A DNA stretch of 64,000 bases from Alphaproteobacteria bacterium (GCA_030427145.1 JAUHWT010000002.1:186001-250000), one strand, 5' to 3'; numbered from the stretch's first letter, positions 36,673-46,429 are shown. Notes: generated from the letters alone by a model not told the origin. Program-made: numbers and translations.

Positions 36673-37680
36673 ATGATACCCACACCAGCTCCCTTTCCCG
36701 CCAGCCGTCCGCGCAGGCTGCGCCGCACCCTCTGGATCCGGGACCTGGTGGCCGAAACCCGCCTGACGCCGGAAGACCTGATCTGGCCGGTATTCATCCG
36801 AGAGGGTGAGGGTGAACGCGAGCCGATCCCGTCCCTGCCCGGCGTTGTGCGACATTCCATCGACAGCGCGCTTGAGGCGATCAACGAAGCCGCGAACTTC
36901 GGCATACCCTGCGTCTCGCTGTTTCCCTATACGGAACCCTCCGACAAGAACGCCGAGGCCACCGAGGCCTGGAACCCCGATAACCTCGTCTGCCGCGCCA
37001 CCCGGGCCATCAAGCACCACATCCCCGACATTGGTGTCATGGTCGACGTGGCACTCGATCCCTACAGTTCCGACGGCCATGACGGCATCGTCCGCGATGG
37101 TGTCATCGCCAATGATGAAAGCCTGATGGCGCTGGAGCGGATGTCTCTGGTTCTGGCGGAATCCGGTGCCGATATTCTGGGGCCGTCCGACATGATGGAC
37201 GGCCGCATCGGTGTCATACGACGGGCGCTGGAACGAAACGACTTCCAGGACGTGACCATCATGAGTTACGCCGCAAAATACGCCTCCTCCTTTTATGGCC
37301 CGTTCCGCGACGCGGTGGGCGCATCCGGAGCGCTAAAAGGCGACAAAAAGACCTACCAGCTTGATCCGGCAAATGGCGATGAAGCCATGCGAGAGGTTGC
37401 GGCCGACCTGGCCGAGGGCGCCGACATGATCATGGTCAAGCCGGGTATGCCCTATCTCGACATCTGCACCCGCGTTAAAACCTCGTTTGGCGTGCCGACC
37501 TTCGCCTACCAGGTCTCGGGCGAGTACGCCATGATCCAGGCGGCGGCGAACAATGGCTGGATTGACGGGGACCGGGCCGCTCTCGAAAGCCTGATCGCCT
37601 TCAAACGGGCCGGTTGCGACGGCATCCTGACCTATTTCGCGCCAAAAATCGCCGAAATGATCGCGCGCGAGCCGTTATAG
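36673..37680 (+). CDS. hemB: Delta-aminolevulinic acid dehydratase (porphobilinogen synthase)
   Basis: Joins two 5-aminolevulinate molecules to porphobilinogen, the second common step of haem and chlorophyll synthesis. The 335 residues hold both active-site lysines (MSYAAKYASSFYGPFRDA and MIMVKPGMPYLD). The metal region reads DPYSSDGHDG, with Asp in place of the zinc-binding cysteines, so the enzyme should be of the zinc-independent, Mg-type kind. I start at 36673, where CCGGAGG lies five to eight bases upstream; the open frame from 36598 lacks this support. Confidence 0.96.
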   Translation: MIPTPAPFPASRPRRLRRTLWIRDLVAETRLTPEDLIWPVFIREGEGEREPIPSLPGVVRHSIDSALEAINEAANFGIPCVSLFPYTEPSDKNAEATEAWNPDNLVCRATRAIKHHIPDIGVMVDVALDPYSSDGHDGIVRDGVIANDESLMALERMSLVLAESGADILGPSDMMDGRIGVIRRALERNDFQDVTIMSYAAKYASSFYGPFRDAVGASGALKGDKKTYQLDPANGDEAMREVAADLAEGADMIMVKPGMPYLDICTRVKTSFGVPTFAYQVSGEYAMIQAAANNGWIDGDRAALESLIAFKRAGCDGILTYFAPKIAEMIAREPL

Positions 37681-37808
37681 GTCGCAGGACGCGCCCAAAA
37701 GGCCTCAAACCCGTTGGCCCGGACATGCAAACTGTATTAACATTGCCGCAGGCCGGCGTTATGACCGGCGACTGAGGCTGAAAACAGTGATTTCCAAGGA
37801 GCAGTCCC

Positions 37809-38369
37809 ATGACGAACTGGACACGTCGCGGGTTTATCGTTGCAGCGGGCGCCGGCCTGGCCGCGTGCACGTCAGACCCGAAAGTACCATCCAACCCCCG
37901 GGCCGAACTCGACCGCAAGGTCGATGCCGCCCTCTCTGAACTGTATCAGACCGTCCCCGGCGCGTCCGAACTGGCCTCGCGCGCGGAAGGTATTCTGGTC
38001 ATTCCGTCGGTCAAAAAAGCCGGTTTCTTTGCCAGCGGAGCCTATGGCGAGGGCGCGTTGCTGATCGGACCGGCGAAAGTGGACTACTACTCGCTGAGTG
38101 CCGCCGGTCTCGGCTTCACATTTGGCGCATCGGAATACAGCCAGGCGCTGTTCTTCCTGACCAAACAGTCCCTCGAGGATTTCCGCGTCGCGGACGGCTG
38201 GAAACTCGGCGTCGATGCCGCCTATGCCGTGCCCCGGAACGGAGGCGCTGCCGCGGGGGTATCCTCCACGCAGATCAACCGCCCCATTCAGGAGGTCGTC
38301 TTCAGCCAGAAGGGACTCCTGGCCGACGCGAGCTTCGCGGGCGGAAAATACAGCCGGATCATTCGCTGA
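37809..38369 (+). CDS. SYLF (YSC84-like) domain lipoprotein with Tat-type signal
   Basis: A 186-residue exported lipoprotein. The N-terminus TRRGFIVAAGAGLAAC joins a twin-arginine motif to a lipobox with Cys20. The body matches the SYLF/YSC84 family, a lipid-binding domain: AEGILVIPSVKKAGFF, the glycine-rich GAYGEGALL, and the C-terminal GVSSTQINRPI... with KGLLADASFAGGKYSRI. The function in bacteria is not established. A GGAG-type site (AAGGAGCAGTCCC) precedes the ATG. The last 11 bp overlap the convergent acylase gene. Confidence 0.9.
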   Translation: MTNWTRRGFIVAAGAGLAACTSDPKVPSNPRAELDRKVDAALSELYQTVPGASELASRAEGILVIPSVKKAGFFASGAYGEGALLIGPAKVDYYSLSAAGLGFTFGASEYSQALFFLTKQSLEDFRVADGWKLGVDAAYAVPRNGGAAAGVSSTQINRPIQEVVFSQKGLLADASFAGGKYSRIIR

Positions 38370-40863
38370 TCCCCTCCACCTCTCTCGGGCCAACGGTGAT
38401 ACGGGTGATCCCATCCGCACCGGCCCGGGCAAGGTCGGCATCCAGAGACATTGGAATATACTCCGACCGCCGCCACAGCGCGGCGAGGTCGTCATAGTGT
38501 CGTGACATCAGATGACCGCTCTGGCCGGTCGAGATAATGAACACACTCGAATCCGGATCCGAGAAATCATAGACGGCGCGCAGGCCGGAGCCGTGAATGT
38601 TCAGATACGGCTCCTCTCCCCGCCCGGTGGACTGACCACGAAGCATCGTGTGGTTGCCACCCGGCGTGCTCTGCCGGATGTTCACGAGGTAACTCAGCAG
38701 CTTGTTGCGACCGAGGGTCTGGTTCGCGTGGACGGCCTGATGCGCGTCCCCCCAGCGCCAGCTCTCAAGCCGCGGTCCAAACCGGCTCGAAATTTCCACA
38801 AGCGCGTCATCGAGCGACCTGCGGGCGATCTCCGAGCAGGTCTCCCTGGCCGAGGTCTGGATGACATCGCACCACACGGCGGCACCATTCACGTTACGGA
38901 ACACCCGCTCAATGAAGGCGGGGTCCGGTTGCGCCACAAGCTCCACACTTGAGCCAAGCTCATCGACCGTCAGGCGCCGCTGCAGCGCCCGGATCCAGGC
39001 GGAGTAAATCAGCGGCTCGGGATCATGTTCCGACATGTCACCGCTCCAGTTCGCCAGGCGTTCAAGCGCCAGGCTCCTCTGAGCCGCCACACTGTCCGGC
39101 GGCGCGGCGTCGCCGGAATACCAAAGATCCCGCGCGATCAGGGGCAAAAGCGTTCGGGCCGCCTCCGACACGGTATCCGTCTGTATCTCAATGAAGCTTT
39201 CAAGCGTGTGAATCTCGCGCGCGGCAAGCAGGCCACCGGCACGCGCGATACGAACCGTATCTCCCCAGTCAAAGCTCAGATGATCGGGAAACACCGCGTC
39301 GGTGATGCGGTTGTTCGTGTTGACCACAATGCCACTCGGCGGATCGACCACCCAGGGATTACGCGCGAAGGGCCGCATGCCCTCCCAGTTATTCACGGAA
39401 AGCCAGCCCAGCGACGGGATGCGCCCCTTGCTTGTGCTGGCGGCGTTTCGCTTGGGCGCCGCTCCGGCCATTTGCAGCGCCACAGAGTTCTGGTCCGCCA
39501 TCGTGACCATCTGCGACGGCGCCAGAAGATCCTCCGCCGCCTCGCGACCCTCGCGGATGGAACGCGCCCGCATCAGGTTGATGGAGGCCGCAACGGAGCG
39601 GTCCTCGCCGGTCAGGGCAGTCCAGGCCAGGCTCGCCACGTGGCCCGGCGGGGTGATGTGGGATTCATTGAAATGATCGCCCGTCAGAACCGGCCGTCCG
39701 TTGCGGGTGTATTTGAGCAGCACGGTTTCCTGTTCCTGCTCGCCGTCACTGCCGGGGCTGCCGATTTTGACGATGGCACTGCGCACCGCAAAATCGCGGT
39801 AGCCGGAGGGGGTCAGATACTGGTCGGGATTATCCGGGTTCAGTTTCTCGATATAGACGTCCTGGTCATCCAGATAGCTGGATGTCAGCCCCCAACCGAG
39901 GCTTTTATTACGACCGATCAGGATGGACGGAATGCCCGGAATGGTCCCGCCCATGACCGGCCCCTCCTGCAGATCCATGCGCGCCAGATACCAGATCGAC
40001 GGAGCTGTCAGCATCAGATGAGGGTCGGTGGCGAGCAGGGTTCCCTGCCCCGCGGTCCGGGCTTTCGAGGCCGCAAACGCGTTGGATGCACCGGCCATTC
40101 CCACGCTACGAATGGGGCTGAGCGGATGGGGGTCGTTCACATCAAGGGATGCATATTCCGTACCTTCAAACAGGGCTGCAAGCTGCGGCAGTCCCATCAC
40201 CGGCGCGTTTGTGGCCTCCGGCAGGATATCATCGACGCGTTCTTCCTTAAGTTGCAGCGACAGCCGCCCGCGCAGGATCTCACGCGACGCATGATCCGTC
40301 AGCTGCAGAGCCATCAGCTTTTGCAATGCAAGCGAATCCGCCGGGATCCAGGGGGCAATGGAGGCGTCGAACCAGAAAAGCTCCGGGGCGCCACGACCCA
40401 GTGCCTCCTTTTGGATGATGCGAAGCCAGGCATTTACGCCGTCGGCATAGGCCTCCAGGGCCGCCACCGTTTCCTCATCCTGAAAACGCACGGCATTTCG
40501 GGAATGGCCATACAGGTCAAGCGACCGCATGAGCACATCAATTTCAAAGGTGTCGCGTCCAAACACCTCCGACAGACGCCCCTGCGCCGTGCGCCGCATC
40601 ACCACCATCTGCCACAGTCGGTCCTGGGCATGGGCCAGACCAAGGCCAAAAAACGCGTCATGGTCATTTTTGGCCAGGATATGCGGGATCGCATGCCGGT
40701 CACGGACGATCTCAAAATCCTCCTGCGGCCCGGACAGGACCAGATCGCGGTTGTAATCGGGAAGCGACTGGGAAAGCAGATAATGGATCAGGATCGCCGC
40801 AGCCAGAAGTACCATCGCCAACACGGCGAATATCCACATGACCAACCGAAACAGAAACGCCAT
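38359..40863 (-). CDS. Penicillin acylase family (Ntn) hydrolase
   Basis: An 834-residue precursor with one N-terminal membrane helix or uncleaved signal (about 4-28), an alpha region with family blocks (IVRDRHAIPHILAKNDHDAFFGLGLAHAQDRLWQM), and a beta chain that would begin at Ser260 in GMAGASNAFAAS after autocleavage. The beta chain shows ATDPHLMLTAPSIWYLARM and NTNNRITDAVFPDHL (the Asn of the oxyanion region). In this family substrates include beta-lactams, acyl-homoserine lactones and other amides; sequence does not decide. The residue after the Ser-Asn pair is Ala-Phe instead of the more common Asn-Trp. Confidence 0.9.
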   Translation of the reverse strand: MAFLFRLVMWIFAVLAMVLLAAAILIHYLLSQSLPDYNRDLVLSGPQEDFEIVRDRHAIPHILAKNDHDAFFGLGLAHAQDRLWQMVVMRRTAQGRLSEVFGRDTFEIDVLMRSLDLYGHSRNAVRFQDEETVAALEAYADGVNAWLRIIQKEALGRGAPELFWFDASIAPWIPADSLALQKLMALQLTDHASREILRGRLSLQLKEERVDDILPEATNAPVMGLPQLAALFEGTEYASLDVNDPHPLSPIRSVGMAGASNAFAASKARTAGQGTLLATDPHLMLTAPSIWYLARMDLQEGPVMGGTIPGIPSILIGRNKSLGWGLTSSYLDDQDVYIEKLNPDNPDQYLTPSGYRDFAVRSAIVKIGSPGSDGEQEQETVLLKYTRNGRPVLTGDHFNESHITPPGHVASLAWTALTGEDRSVAASINLMRARSIREGREAAEDLLAPSQMVTMADQNSVALQMAGAAPKRNAASTSKGRIPSLGWLSVNNWEGMRPFARNPWVVDPPSGIVVNTNNRITDAVFPDHLSFDWGDTVRIARAGGLLAAREIHTLESFIEIQTDTVSEAARTLLPLIARDLWYSGDAAPPDSVAAQRSLALERLANWSGDMSEHDPEPLIYSAWIRALQRRLTVDELGSSVELVAQPDPAFIERVFRNVNGAAVWCDVIQTSARETCSEIARRSLDDALVEISSRFGPRLESWRWGDAHQAVHANQTLGRNKLLSYLVNIRQSTPGGNHTMLRGQSTGRGEEPYLNIHGSGLRAVYDFSDPDSSVFIISTGQSGHLMSRHYDDLAALWRRSEYIPMSLDADLARAGADGITRITVGPREVEGISE

Positions 40864-40959
40864 CTACCCGCAGCCCCTTCTCTGGCGACTTGACGCTGCA
40901 CCGATAGCAGGCCATGTGAACCGGTACAACGAAACACGAAGTGGTAAATGGGGAATAAA

Positions 40960-41823
40960 ATGGCGCGTGTTGCTTTCATCGGACTTGGGGTCATGGGATA
41001 TCCAATGGCGGGACACCTGGCCGCGAAAGGTCACGAGGTCCGGGTGTACAACCGAACCACCGCAAAAGCCGAAGCCTGGGTCGCCGAACATGGCGGATCT
41101 TTCGGCAAAACCCCAAAAGAGGCCGCTGAAGGCGCGGAGATCGTGTTCTGCTGCGTCGGCAATGATGACGACCTGCGCTCGGTCACGACCGGTACCAACG
41201 GTGCCTTCGAGGTGCTTGGCCCGGGTATCACCTTCGTGGACCACACCACGGCCTCGGCCGAGGTTGCCCGGGAACTGGCCGCCGCCGCGACTGAAAAAGG
41301 TGCAGGTTTCATCGACGCACCCGTTTCCGGCGGTCAGGCCGGTGCGGAAAATGGCGTTCTGACCGTGATGTGCGGCGGCGATGCCGAGACCTATGGCAAA
41401 GTTGAGGACGTCATCAACTGCTACGCCCGCTCCTGCCGCCTGATGGGCGAGACCGGCGCCGGTCAGCTGACGAAAATGGTCAACCAGATCTGCATCGCGG
41501 GCCTCGTACAGGGCCTGTCCGAAGGGCTCCACTTCGCCCAGAAAGCCGGTCTCGACGGTGAGGCGGTTGTCGATGTGATCTCAAAAGGCGCCGCAGGCTC
41601 CTGGCAGATGGAAAACCGGGGCAAAACCATGCTCGCGGACAAGTTTGAATTTGGCTTCGCCGTCGACTGGATGCGCAAGGACCTCGGCATCTGCCTCTCG
41701 GAGGCCAACAACAACGGAGCCTCCCTGCCCGTCACGGCACTGGTGGACCAGTTCTACAACGACGTTCAGAAAATGGGCGGCGGTCGCTGGGACACCTCCA
41801 GCCTGCTGCGCCGTCTGAAATGA
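40960..41823 (+). CDS. NAD(P)-dependent beta-hydroxyacid dehydrogenase
   Basis: A 287-residue member of the 3-hydroxyisobutyrate dehydrogenase / tartronate-semialdehyde reductase family. The Rossmann motif is [15 protein letters not shown], the substrate loop [22 protein letters not shown], and the catalytic lysine is in [12 protein letters not shown]. The substrate is not certain. I start at 40960, with GGGGAATAA just upstream; an ATG at 40948 overlaps that site. rpe starts within its stop codon (ATGA overlap), an operon. Confidence 0.9.
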   Translation: MARVAFIGLGVMGYPMAGHLAAKGHEVRVYNRTTAKAEAWVAEHGGSFGKTPKEAAEGAEIVFCCVGNDDDLRSVTTGTNGAFEVLGPGITFVDHTTASAEVARELAAAATEKGAGFIDAPVSGGQAGAENGVLTVMCGGDAETYGKVEDVINCYARSCRLMGETGAGQLTKMVNQICIAGLVQGLSEGLHFAQKAGLDGEAVVDVISKGAAGSWQMENRGKTMLADKFEFGFAVDWMRKDLGICLSEANNNGASLPVTALVDQFYNDVQKMGGGRWDTSSLLRRLK

Positions 41824-42500
41824 GCGGTATGACCTTTTCCCGCGACCTGAAAATCGCACCCTCGATCCTGTCTGCCGATTTCGCCCGTTTGGGCGAGGAA
41901 ATTCACGACATCGAGGATCAGGGCTGCGACTGGGTGCATGTGGACGTCATGGACGGGCATTTCGTGCCCAACCTCACCATCGGCCCCAATGTGGTCGCCG
42001 CGATCCGGTCCCATGTCAAAACGGTCATGGACGTGCATCTGATGATCGAGCCCGCCGATCCGTATCTGGAGGCCTTCGCCAAGGCCGGCTCCGACATTAT
42101 CACCATTCATGCCGAGGCCGGGCCGCATCTGGACCGGTCGCTGTCAAGCATTCGCGACCTTGGGTGCAAGGCCGGTGTCTCCCTGACACCATCCACCCCA
42201 CCCGAAGCGATCGAATATGTCATCGACCGCTGTGACCTCATCCTTGTGATGACCGTCAACCCGGGCTTTGGCGGCCAGTCATTTCTGCACTCCCAACTCC
42301 CAAAAATACGCAAACTGCGGGAGATGATTGGGGACCGGGACATCTGGTTGGAAATCGACGGTGGCGTAACACCCCAGACCGCACCGCTTTGCATCGAAGC
42401 CGGAGCCGACGCATTGGTCGCCGGATCGGCAGTCTTCAAGGGTGGCACACCCGCCGATTACGGCAAAAACATGAAAGCGATCCGCGAAGCGTGTCGCTAA
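41820..42500 (+). CDS. rpe: Ribulose-phosphate 3-epimerase
   Basis: Interconverts ribulose 5-phosphate and xylulose 5-phosphate in the pentose phosphate and Calvin pathways. The 226 residues show the TIM-barrel motifs [33 protein letters not shown] with the metal-binding His and Asp, [20 protein letters not shown], and [11 protein letters not shown] with the second catalytic Asp. It is coupled by a four-base overlap to the dehydrogenase gene upstream. Confidence 0.97.
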   Translation: MSGMTFSRDLKIAPSILSADFARLGEEIHDIEDQGCDWVHVDVMDGHFVPNLTIGPNVVAAIRSHVKTVMDVHLMIEPADPYLEAFAKAGSDIITIHAEAGPHLDRSLSSIRDLGCKAGVSLTPSTPPEAIEYVIDRCDLILVMTVNPGFGGQSFLHSQLPKIRKLREMIGDRDIWLEIDGGVTPQTAPLCIEAGADALVAGSAVFKGGTPADYGKNMKAIREACR

Positions 42501-42510
42501 AAATCTGTGA

Positions 42511-42537
42511 CCGGTTCATGCCTCTCGGGTGAACCGG
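42511..42537 (+). terminator. Hairpin after rpe
   Basis: Perfect 8-bp stem CCGGTTCA / TGAACCGG with an 11-base loop, starting 10 bp after the rpe stop. No T run follows (a C run instead), so termination efficiency is doubtful. Confidence 0.4.
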
Positions 42538-42679
42538 CCCCCCCGGCTTCCACGAAGCCACCATTCCGAACCGACCGGTACGCTTTAACCTTTCCGTAAG
42601 CTTCGCCACATACCTCTTTTGCGCAACAGGACACCCCTTCGTGAAAAGGCAAATCAAGGTTACAGCATCGCTTCCGGCA

Positions 42680-42714
42680 GGTGAGCCTCCGTGCGGTCCG
42701 CACGCGATATCACC
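42680..42714. repeat. Nested inverted repeat upstream of the PAS-GGDEF gene
   Basis: The outer arms GGTGA / TCACC enclose CGTGCGG-t-CCGCACG (42690-42704), with 5-base bulges on both sides. It could be an operator or a leader hairpin, about 115 bp before the start codon. Confidence 0.4.
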
Positions 42715-42828
42715 GTCAGGCATGTAAAACCGCGACGGTCTTTCCCGGTTCAGGTCTCCTGATTTCCGTCGGCGGCGCTTCCGCTCCGTCCGGCAACTGA
42801 CACTCCGGATCGGGAGCGGAATGGACGT

Positions 42829-43827
42829 ATGAAGGCCGCCGGACGAAAAACCCTTTACAACACTAAAATCCACGATCCCGCGCCGCTCGACAGCGACGAG
42901 GAAATCCGCCGTCTCAAGGAGCGCATAGAGATACTGGAATCCGTGGTCGAAAATTTTCCAGGCGGCATCTCGGTCTTCGACAGCAGCCTTCAGATGGTTC
43001 TGTGCAATGCGCAGCAGGTCGACATGCTCGACTATCCCGAAGCGCTTGTAACCGGCGGCCTGCCCAAAATGGAACAACTGTTTCGGTTCAACGCCAGCCG
43101 CGGCGAATACGGACCCGGCGACGTTGAGACCATCGTCAAGGAGCGCATGGAGCTTGTCGAGAAACAGATCTCACACCGGTACGACCGTCAGCGCCCCAAT
43201 GGAACCGTGCTGGAAATTCAGGGCGAACCACTGCGGGGCGGTGGTTTTCTGACGGCCTATTTCGATGTCACAGACATCCGCAGAAATCAGGACATGGTCG
43301 CGCATATGGCGCTTCATGATCCCCTGACCGGCCTTCCGAACCGGACCAAATTCAGCGACCGGCTGGAGGCCGCCGTAGCGCTCGCGGCCCGCGGGGTTGG
43401 AATGGCCGCACATTTCCTCGATCTGGACAGGTTCAAGCTCATAAATGACGGCCTGGGGCATCAGGCCGGTGATCATTTGCTGAAACTCGTGGCCGAGCGG
43501 CTGCAGACGGCGGTCCGCGACTGCGACACTGTTGCCCGGATTGGCGGGGATGAATTCGCCATCGTGCAGACGCAGGTCAAAACCCCTGAGGATGCGGAGG
43601 TCCTTGCAAGGCGGATACTAGACCGAATTTCCGAACCCTACCGCATTGGAGACGACGTCGTGACGATCGGATGCAGCATCGGCATCGCGATTGCCCCCCA
43701 ACACGGCACCAAACCGGACAAGCTGATTTCACGGGCCGATACGGCCCTCTACCGCTCCAAGGATGGCGGGCGAAACCGCTTCACTTTCTTCCATAACGAG
43801 GATGAAACCTGGGATGCGGCCTCCTGA
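42829..43827 (+). CDS. PAS-GGDEF diguanylate cyclase
   Basis: A 332-residue soluble protein with an N-terminal coiled coil (about 22-40), a PAS_7-type sensor domain (about 40-150, LESVVENFPGGISVFDSSLQMVLCN) and a GGDEF domain (about 165-325). The active-site motif ARIGGDEFAIV is intact, and RDCD eight residues upstream is a good inhibitory RxxD site. It should therefore make cyclic-di-GMP with product feedback. There is no membrane segment. The ATG at 42829 is about 13 bases after GGGAG. Confidence 0.92.
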   Translation: MKAAGRKTLYNTKIHDPAPLDSDEEIRRLKERIEILESVVENFPGGISVFDSSLQMVLCNAQQVDMLDYPEALVTGGLPKMEQLFRFNASRGEYGPGDVETIVKERMELVEKQISHRYDRQRPNGTVLEIQGEPLRGGGFLTAYFDVTDIRRNQDMVAHMALHDPLTGLPNRTKFSDRLEAAVALAARGVGMAAHFLDLDRFKLINDGLGHQAGDHLLKLVAERLQTAVRDCDTVARIGGDEFAIVQTQVKTPEDAEVLARRILDRISEPYRIGDDVVTIGCSIGIAIAPQHGTKPDKLISRADTALYRSKDGGRNRFTFFHNEDETWDAAS

Positions 43828-43974
43828 GCTTTGAAAATCTGACGCCGTAAAAGGCTGTACGGACAAAATCTGCCGTTTAATCTGCATCAAAATCACGGTT
43901 CCCGCCCAAATTAAAGGCGGAATGTCCCCCGAGGTTGACACCCCTCGTAATCCTGCACAGAAGGTCCGCCTGAA

Positions 43975-43990
43975 GCGGGCCTTGGCCCGC
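43975..43990. repeat. 16-bp palindrome upstream of the SulP gene
   Basis: GCGGGCCTTGGCCCGC, a stem of six to seven pairs, about 70 bp before the sulP start codon. Possible operator or leader hairpin. The rest of the 230-bp gap shows no gene. Confidence 0.35.
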
Positions 43991-44057
43991 GCATGTCCGG
44001 CCGAACCGCCGGCACCCCCCAATACCGGCGACATCCATCCGACGAGAGGCAGGCATC

Positions 44058-45539
44058 ATGAACCTACACGATCTGAAACACCAATGGTTCGGCAACGTGC
44101 GTGCCGACATACTGGCCGGGATCGTGGTCGCCCTGGCTCTGATCCCTGAGGCCATCGCATTTGCCATCATCGCCGGCGTGGACCCGAAAGTCGCGCTCTA
44201 TGCGTCATTCTCCATCGCCGTTCTGATCGCATTTACCGGCGGTCGCCCCGGCATGGTGTCAGCCGCCACGGCCGCCACGGCGGTGCTTATGACCACCCTC
44301 GTCCGGGATCATGGCCTGCAATACCTGCTGGCCGCAACCGTGCTGGCCGGGCTTTTGCAGATCGTCGCCGGATTCATCGGGCTGGCTCAGGTCATGCGGT
44401 TTGTCTCACGCTCCGTGATGACCGGATTCGTTAACGCGCTGGCAATTCTCATTTTTATGGCACAACTGCCCGAGCTGACCAATGTGCCGATGCTGACCTA
44501 TGTGCTGGTCGCCGCTGGTCTGGGCATCATTTACGGCGCTCCTTACGTGACCAAAGCGGTGCCCTCGCCGCTTCTCTGCATTATCATCCTTACGATCGTC
44601 AGCCTGGTTTTCGGGTTCGATGTCCGGACCGTGGAGGATCTTGGGGAGCTTCCGGACACCCTGCCGATTTTCCTGATCCCCGACATCCCGCTCACGTTTG
44701 AGACGCTTCAGATCATCTTCCCCTATTCGATCGGTGTGGCCGCCGTGGGTCTGCTGGAAAGCCTCATGACCGCGCAGATCGTGGACGAGTTGACCGACAC
44801 CACCTCCGACAAAAACCGCGAATGTGTGGGCCAGGGCGTCTCCAATACCGTCACCGGGTTCCTGGGCGGAATGGCGGGCTGTGCCATGATCGGTCAGTCC
44901 ATCATCAACGTGAAATCCGGCGGTCGCGGGCGTCTGTCCACCTTCACCGCGGGTGTGGGTCTTCTGTTCATGATCCTGGTTCTCAACGACTGGGTCAGCA
45001 AAATTCCCATGGCCGCGCTCGTCGCCATCATGATCATGGTCAGCATCGGTACCTTCAGCTGGTCCTCCATCAAGAACCTGCGCGATCATCCGCGGTCTTC
45101 CTCCATCGTTATGCTGACTACCGTGGTTTTGGTGGTCTTCACCCACAACCTCGCCATTGGCGTTCTGGCGGGTGTTCTGCTCTCGGGCATTTTCTTTGCC
45201 GGCAAGATCGCACAGATCTTCAAGGTCACGTCCCAGGCCTCCGCGGACGGACGTGAACGGCACTACAGGGTCACGGGCCAGCTTTTCTTCGCCAGCGCGG
45301 ACGCGTTCTCGAGTTCCTTTGACTTCAAGGAGGTGCTTGACCGCGTGAAAATCGACGTCAGCCAGGCCCATATCTGGGATATTTCATCGGTTGCGGCCGT
45401 GGACATGGTTGTGCTCAAATTCCGCCGGGAAGGCACCGAGGTCGAACTTGTGGGCATGAACGAGGCGTCCGAGACAATCGTGGACAAACTCGGCGTCCAC
45501 GACAAACCCGGCGCCATGGAAGACCTGCTCGGTCACTAG
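44058..45539 (+). CDS. SulP-family anion transporter with STAS domain
   Basis: A 493-residue inner-membrane carrier of the SLC26/SulP family, with around eleven to fourteen hydrophobic segments and a C-terminal cytoplasmic STAS domain (about 395-490). The opening [27 protein letters not shown] is the family signature region. Known substrates are sulfate, bicarbonate or dicarboxylates; the sequence alone does not choose. A universal stress protein gene follows after 12 bp and is probably co-transcribed, a pairing often seen with these transporters. Confidence 0.92.
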   Translation: MNLHDLKHQWFGNVRADILAGIVVALALIPEAIAFAIIAGVDPKVALYASFSIAVLIAFTGGRPGMVSAATAATAVLMTTLVRDHGLQYLLAATVLAGLLQIVAGFIGLAQVMRFVSRSVMTGFVNALAILIFMAQLPELTNVPMLTYVLVAAGLGIIYGAPYVTKAVPSPLLCIIILTIVSLVFGFDVRTVEDLGELPDTLPIFLIPDIPLTFETLQIIFPYSIGVAAVGLLESLMTAQIVDELTDTTSDKNRECVGQGVSNTVTGFLGGMAGCAMIGQSIINVKSGGRGRLSTFTAGVGLLFMILVLNDWVSKIPMAALVAIMIMVSIGTFSWSSIKNLRDHPRSSSIVMLTTVVLVVFTHNLAIGVLAGVLLSGIFFAGKIAQIFKVTSQASADGRERHYRVTGQLFFASADAFSSSFDFKEVLDRVKIDVSQAHIWDISSVAAVDMVVLKFRREGTEVELVGMNEASETIVDKLGVHDKPGAMEDLLGH

Positions 45540-45551
45540 GGGGAAATACCA

Positions 45552-46403
45552 ATGAAAATCATGACATTTGTCGACGGCTCCTCCTATTCGGCGAGCGTCT
45601 GCGACCACACCATCTGGGCCGCCAAACGCATGGAGCTCCCGGTAGAGATCTACCACGTAATCGGCCGTCGCGAGCCGTCGAGCATCCCTGCGGACCTCAG
45701 CGGCAGCCTCAATCTTGGCGCGCGCAGTGATCTGCTGGAAAAACTCGCCGCCTCCGATGCGGAGCGGGCCAAGCTCACTCACGCGCGCGGTCGTCTGATC
45801 CTTGAAACCGCCAGTGAACGGATGCGTGCCGCCGGAATTGAGCGGATCGATGAGCGCCTGCGCAACGAGGACATCGTCCAGACCATTACCCGGTTCGAGG
45901 AGGAAAGCCGCGCGATTGTGGTCGGCAAACGCGGCGAGGCCTCATCCCAGGCGCATGACCATATTGGCTCCAACCTGGAACGCATCCTGCGCGTCGCCAC
46001 CCGCCCCGTGCTGATCGCCAACCGCGCCTTTCAGCCGATTGAGCGCTACCTCATCGCCTTCGACGGCAGCCGCAGTGTGATGAACTCGGTTGAGCGCATC
46101 TCCACGGGTACCCTGCTTAAGGGCCTCCACTGCCGCCTGCTGCATGTCGGATCGGAAACACCGGCGATGCGGGAGAAGATGGAGGGCGCACGGGCTCTGC
46201 TCCTGAAAAACGCTTCCGATGTCACCATCGAATTCCGTCAGGGCGATCCCGAGAAGACCATCGCGGAGGCCGTAGAGGGCGGTGGTGCGGACCTTCTGGT
46301 GATTGGCGCATACGGCCACCGCCGTCTCCGCCGCCTGTTCCTCGGCTCCACATCGGCCACCATGGCGCATATGTGCAAGGTACCGGTGATGATCTTCCGC
46401 TAG
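45552..46403 (+). CDS. Universal stress protein, tandem Usp domains
   Basis: A 283-residue cytoplasmic protein with two Usp folds in tandem. The second has the nucleotide-binding signature GAYGHRRLRRLFLGSTSA; the first (VVGKRGEASSQAHDHIGSNLERIL) is more degenerate. Such proteins bind ATP or AMP and affect stress survival or partner activity. The link to the SulP transporter (12-bp gap) suggests that it modulates or reports on transport. The stop codon sits inside a 10-bp hairpin shared with the convergent sufS gene. Confidence 0.92.
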   Translation: MKIMTFVDGSSYSASVCDHTIWAAKRMELPVEIYHVIGRREPSSIPADLSGSLNLGARSDLLEKLAASDAERAKLTHARGRLILETASERMRAAGIERIDERLRNEDIVQTITRFEEESRAIVVGKRGEASSQAHDHIGSNLERILRVATRPVLIANRAFQPIERYLIAFDGSRSVMNSVERISTGTLLKGLHCRLLHVGSETPAMREKMEGARALLLKNASDVTIEFRQGDPEKTIAEAVEGGGADLLVIGAYGHRRLRRLFLGSTSATMAHMCKVPVMIFR

Positions 46404-46416
46404 GGCGCGGAAGATC
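46391..46416. terminator. Bidirectional hairpin between usp and sufS
   Basis: Perfect 10-bp stem GATCTTCCGC / GCGGAAGATC with a 6-base loop that includes the usp stop codon. No T run on either side. It separates two convergent transcripts (sufS ends at 46430). Confidence 0.55.
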
Positions 46417-46429
46417 GAAGGCTAAAGTT

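Larger units (their letters stand above)
42501..42828. other. Gap between rpe and the PAS-GGDEF gene
   Basis: 328 bp without a convincing gene. It holds an 8-bp hairpin just after rpe (42511-42537) and a nested inverted repeat at 42680-42714. The GGGAG at about 42811-42815 is the only ribosome-binding-site candidate for the next gene. No riboswitch class is recognised. Confidence 0.6.

Noticed and set aside
39025..40893. A plus-strand open frame of 622 codons opposite the penicillin-acylase-family gene
   Set aside because: Its composition (Arg, His, Gly-rich without domains) is that of a shadow frame; the minus-strand gene has all family motifs.
42501..42828. A c-di-GMP riboswitch in front of the diguanylate cyclase gene
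   Set aside because: The hairpins present do not match the conserved core of either known c-di-GMP riboswitch class.
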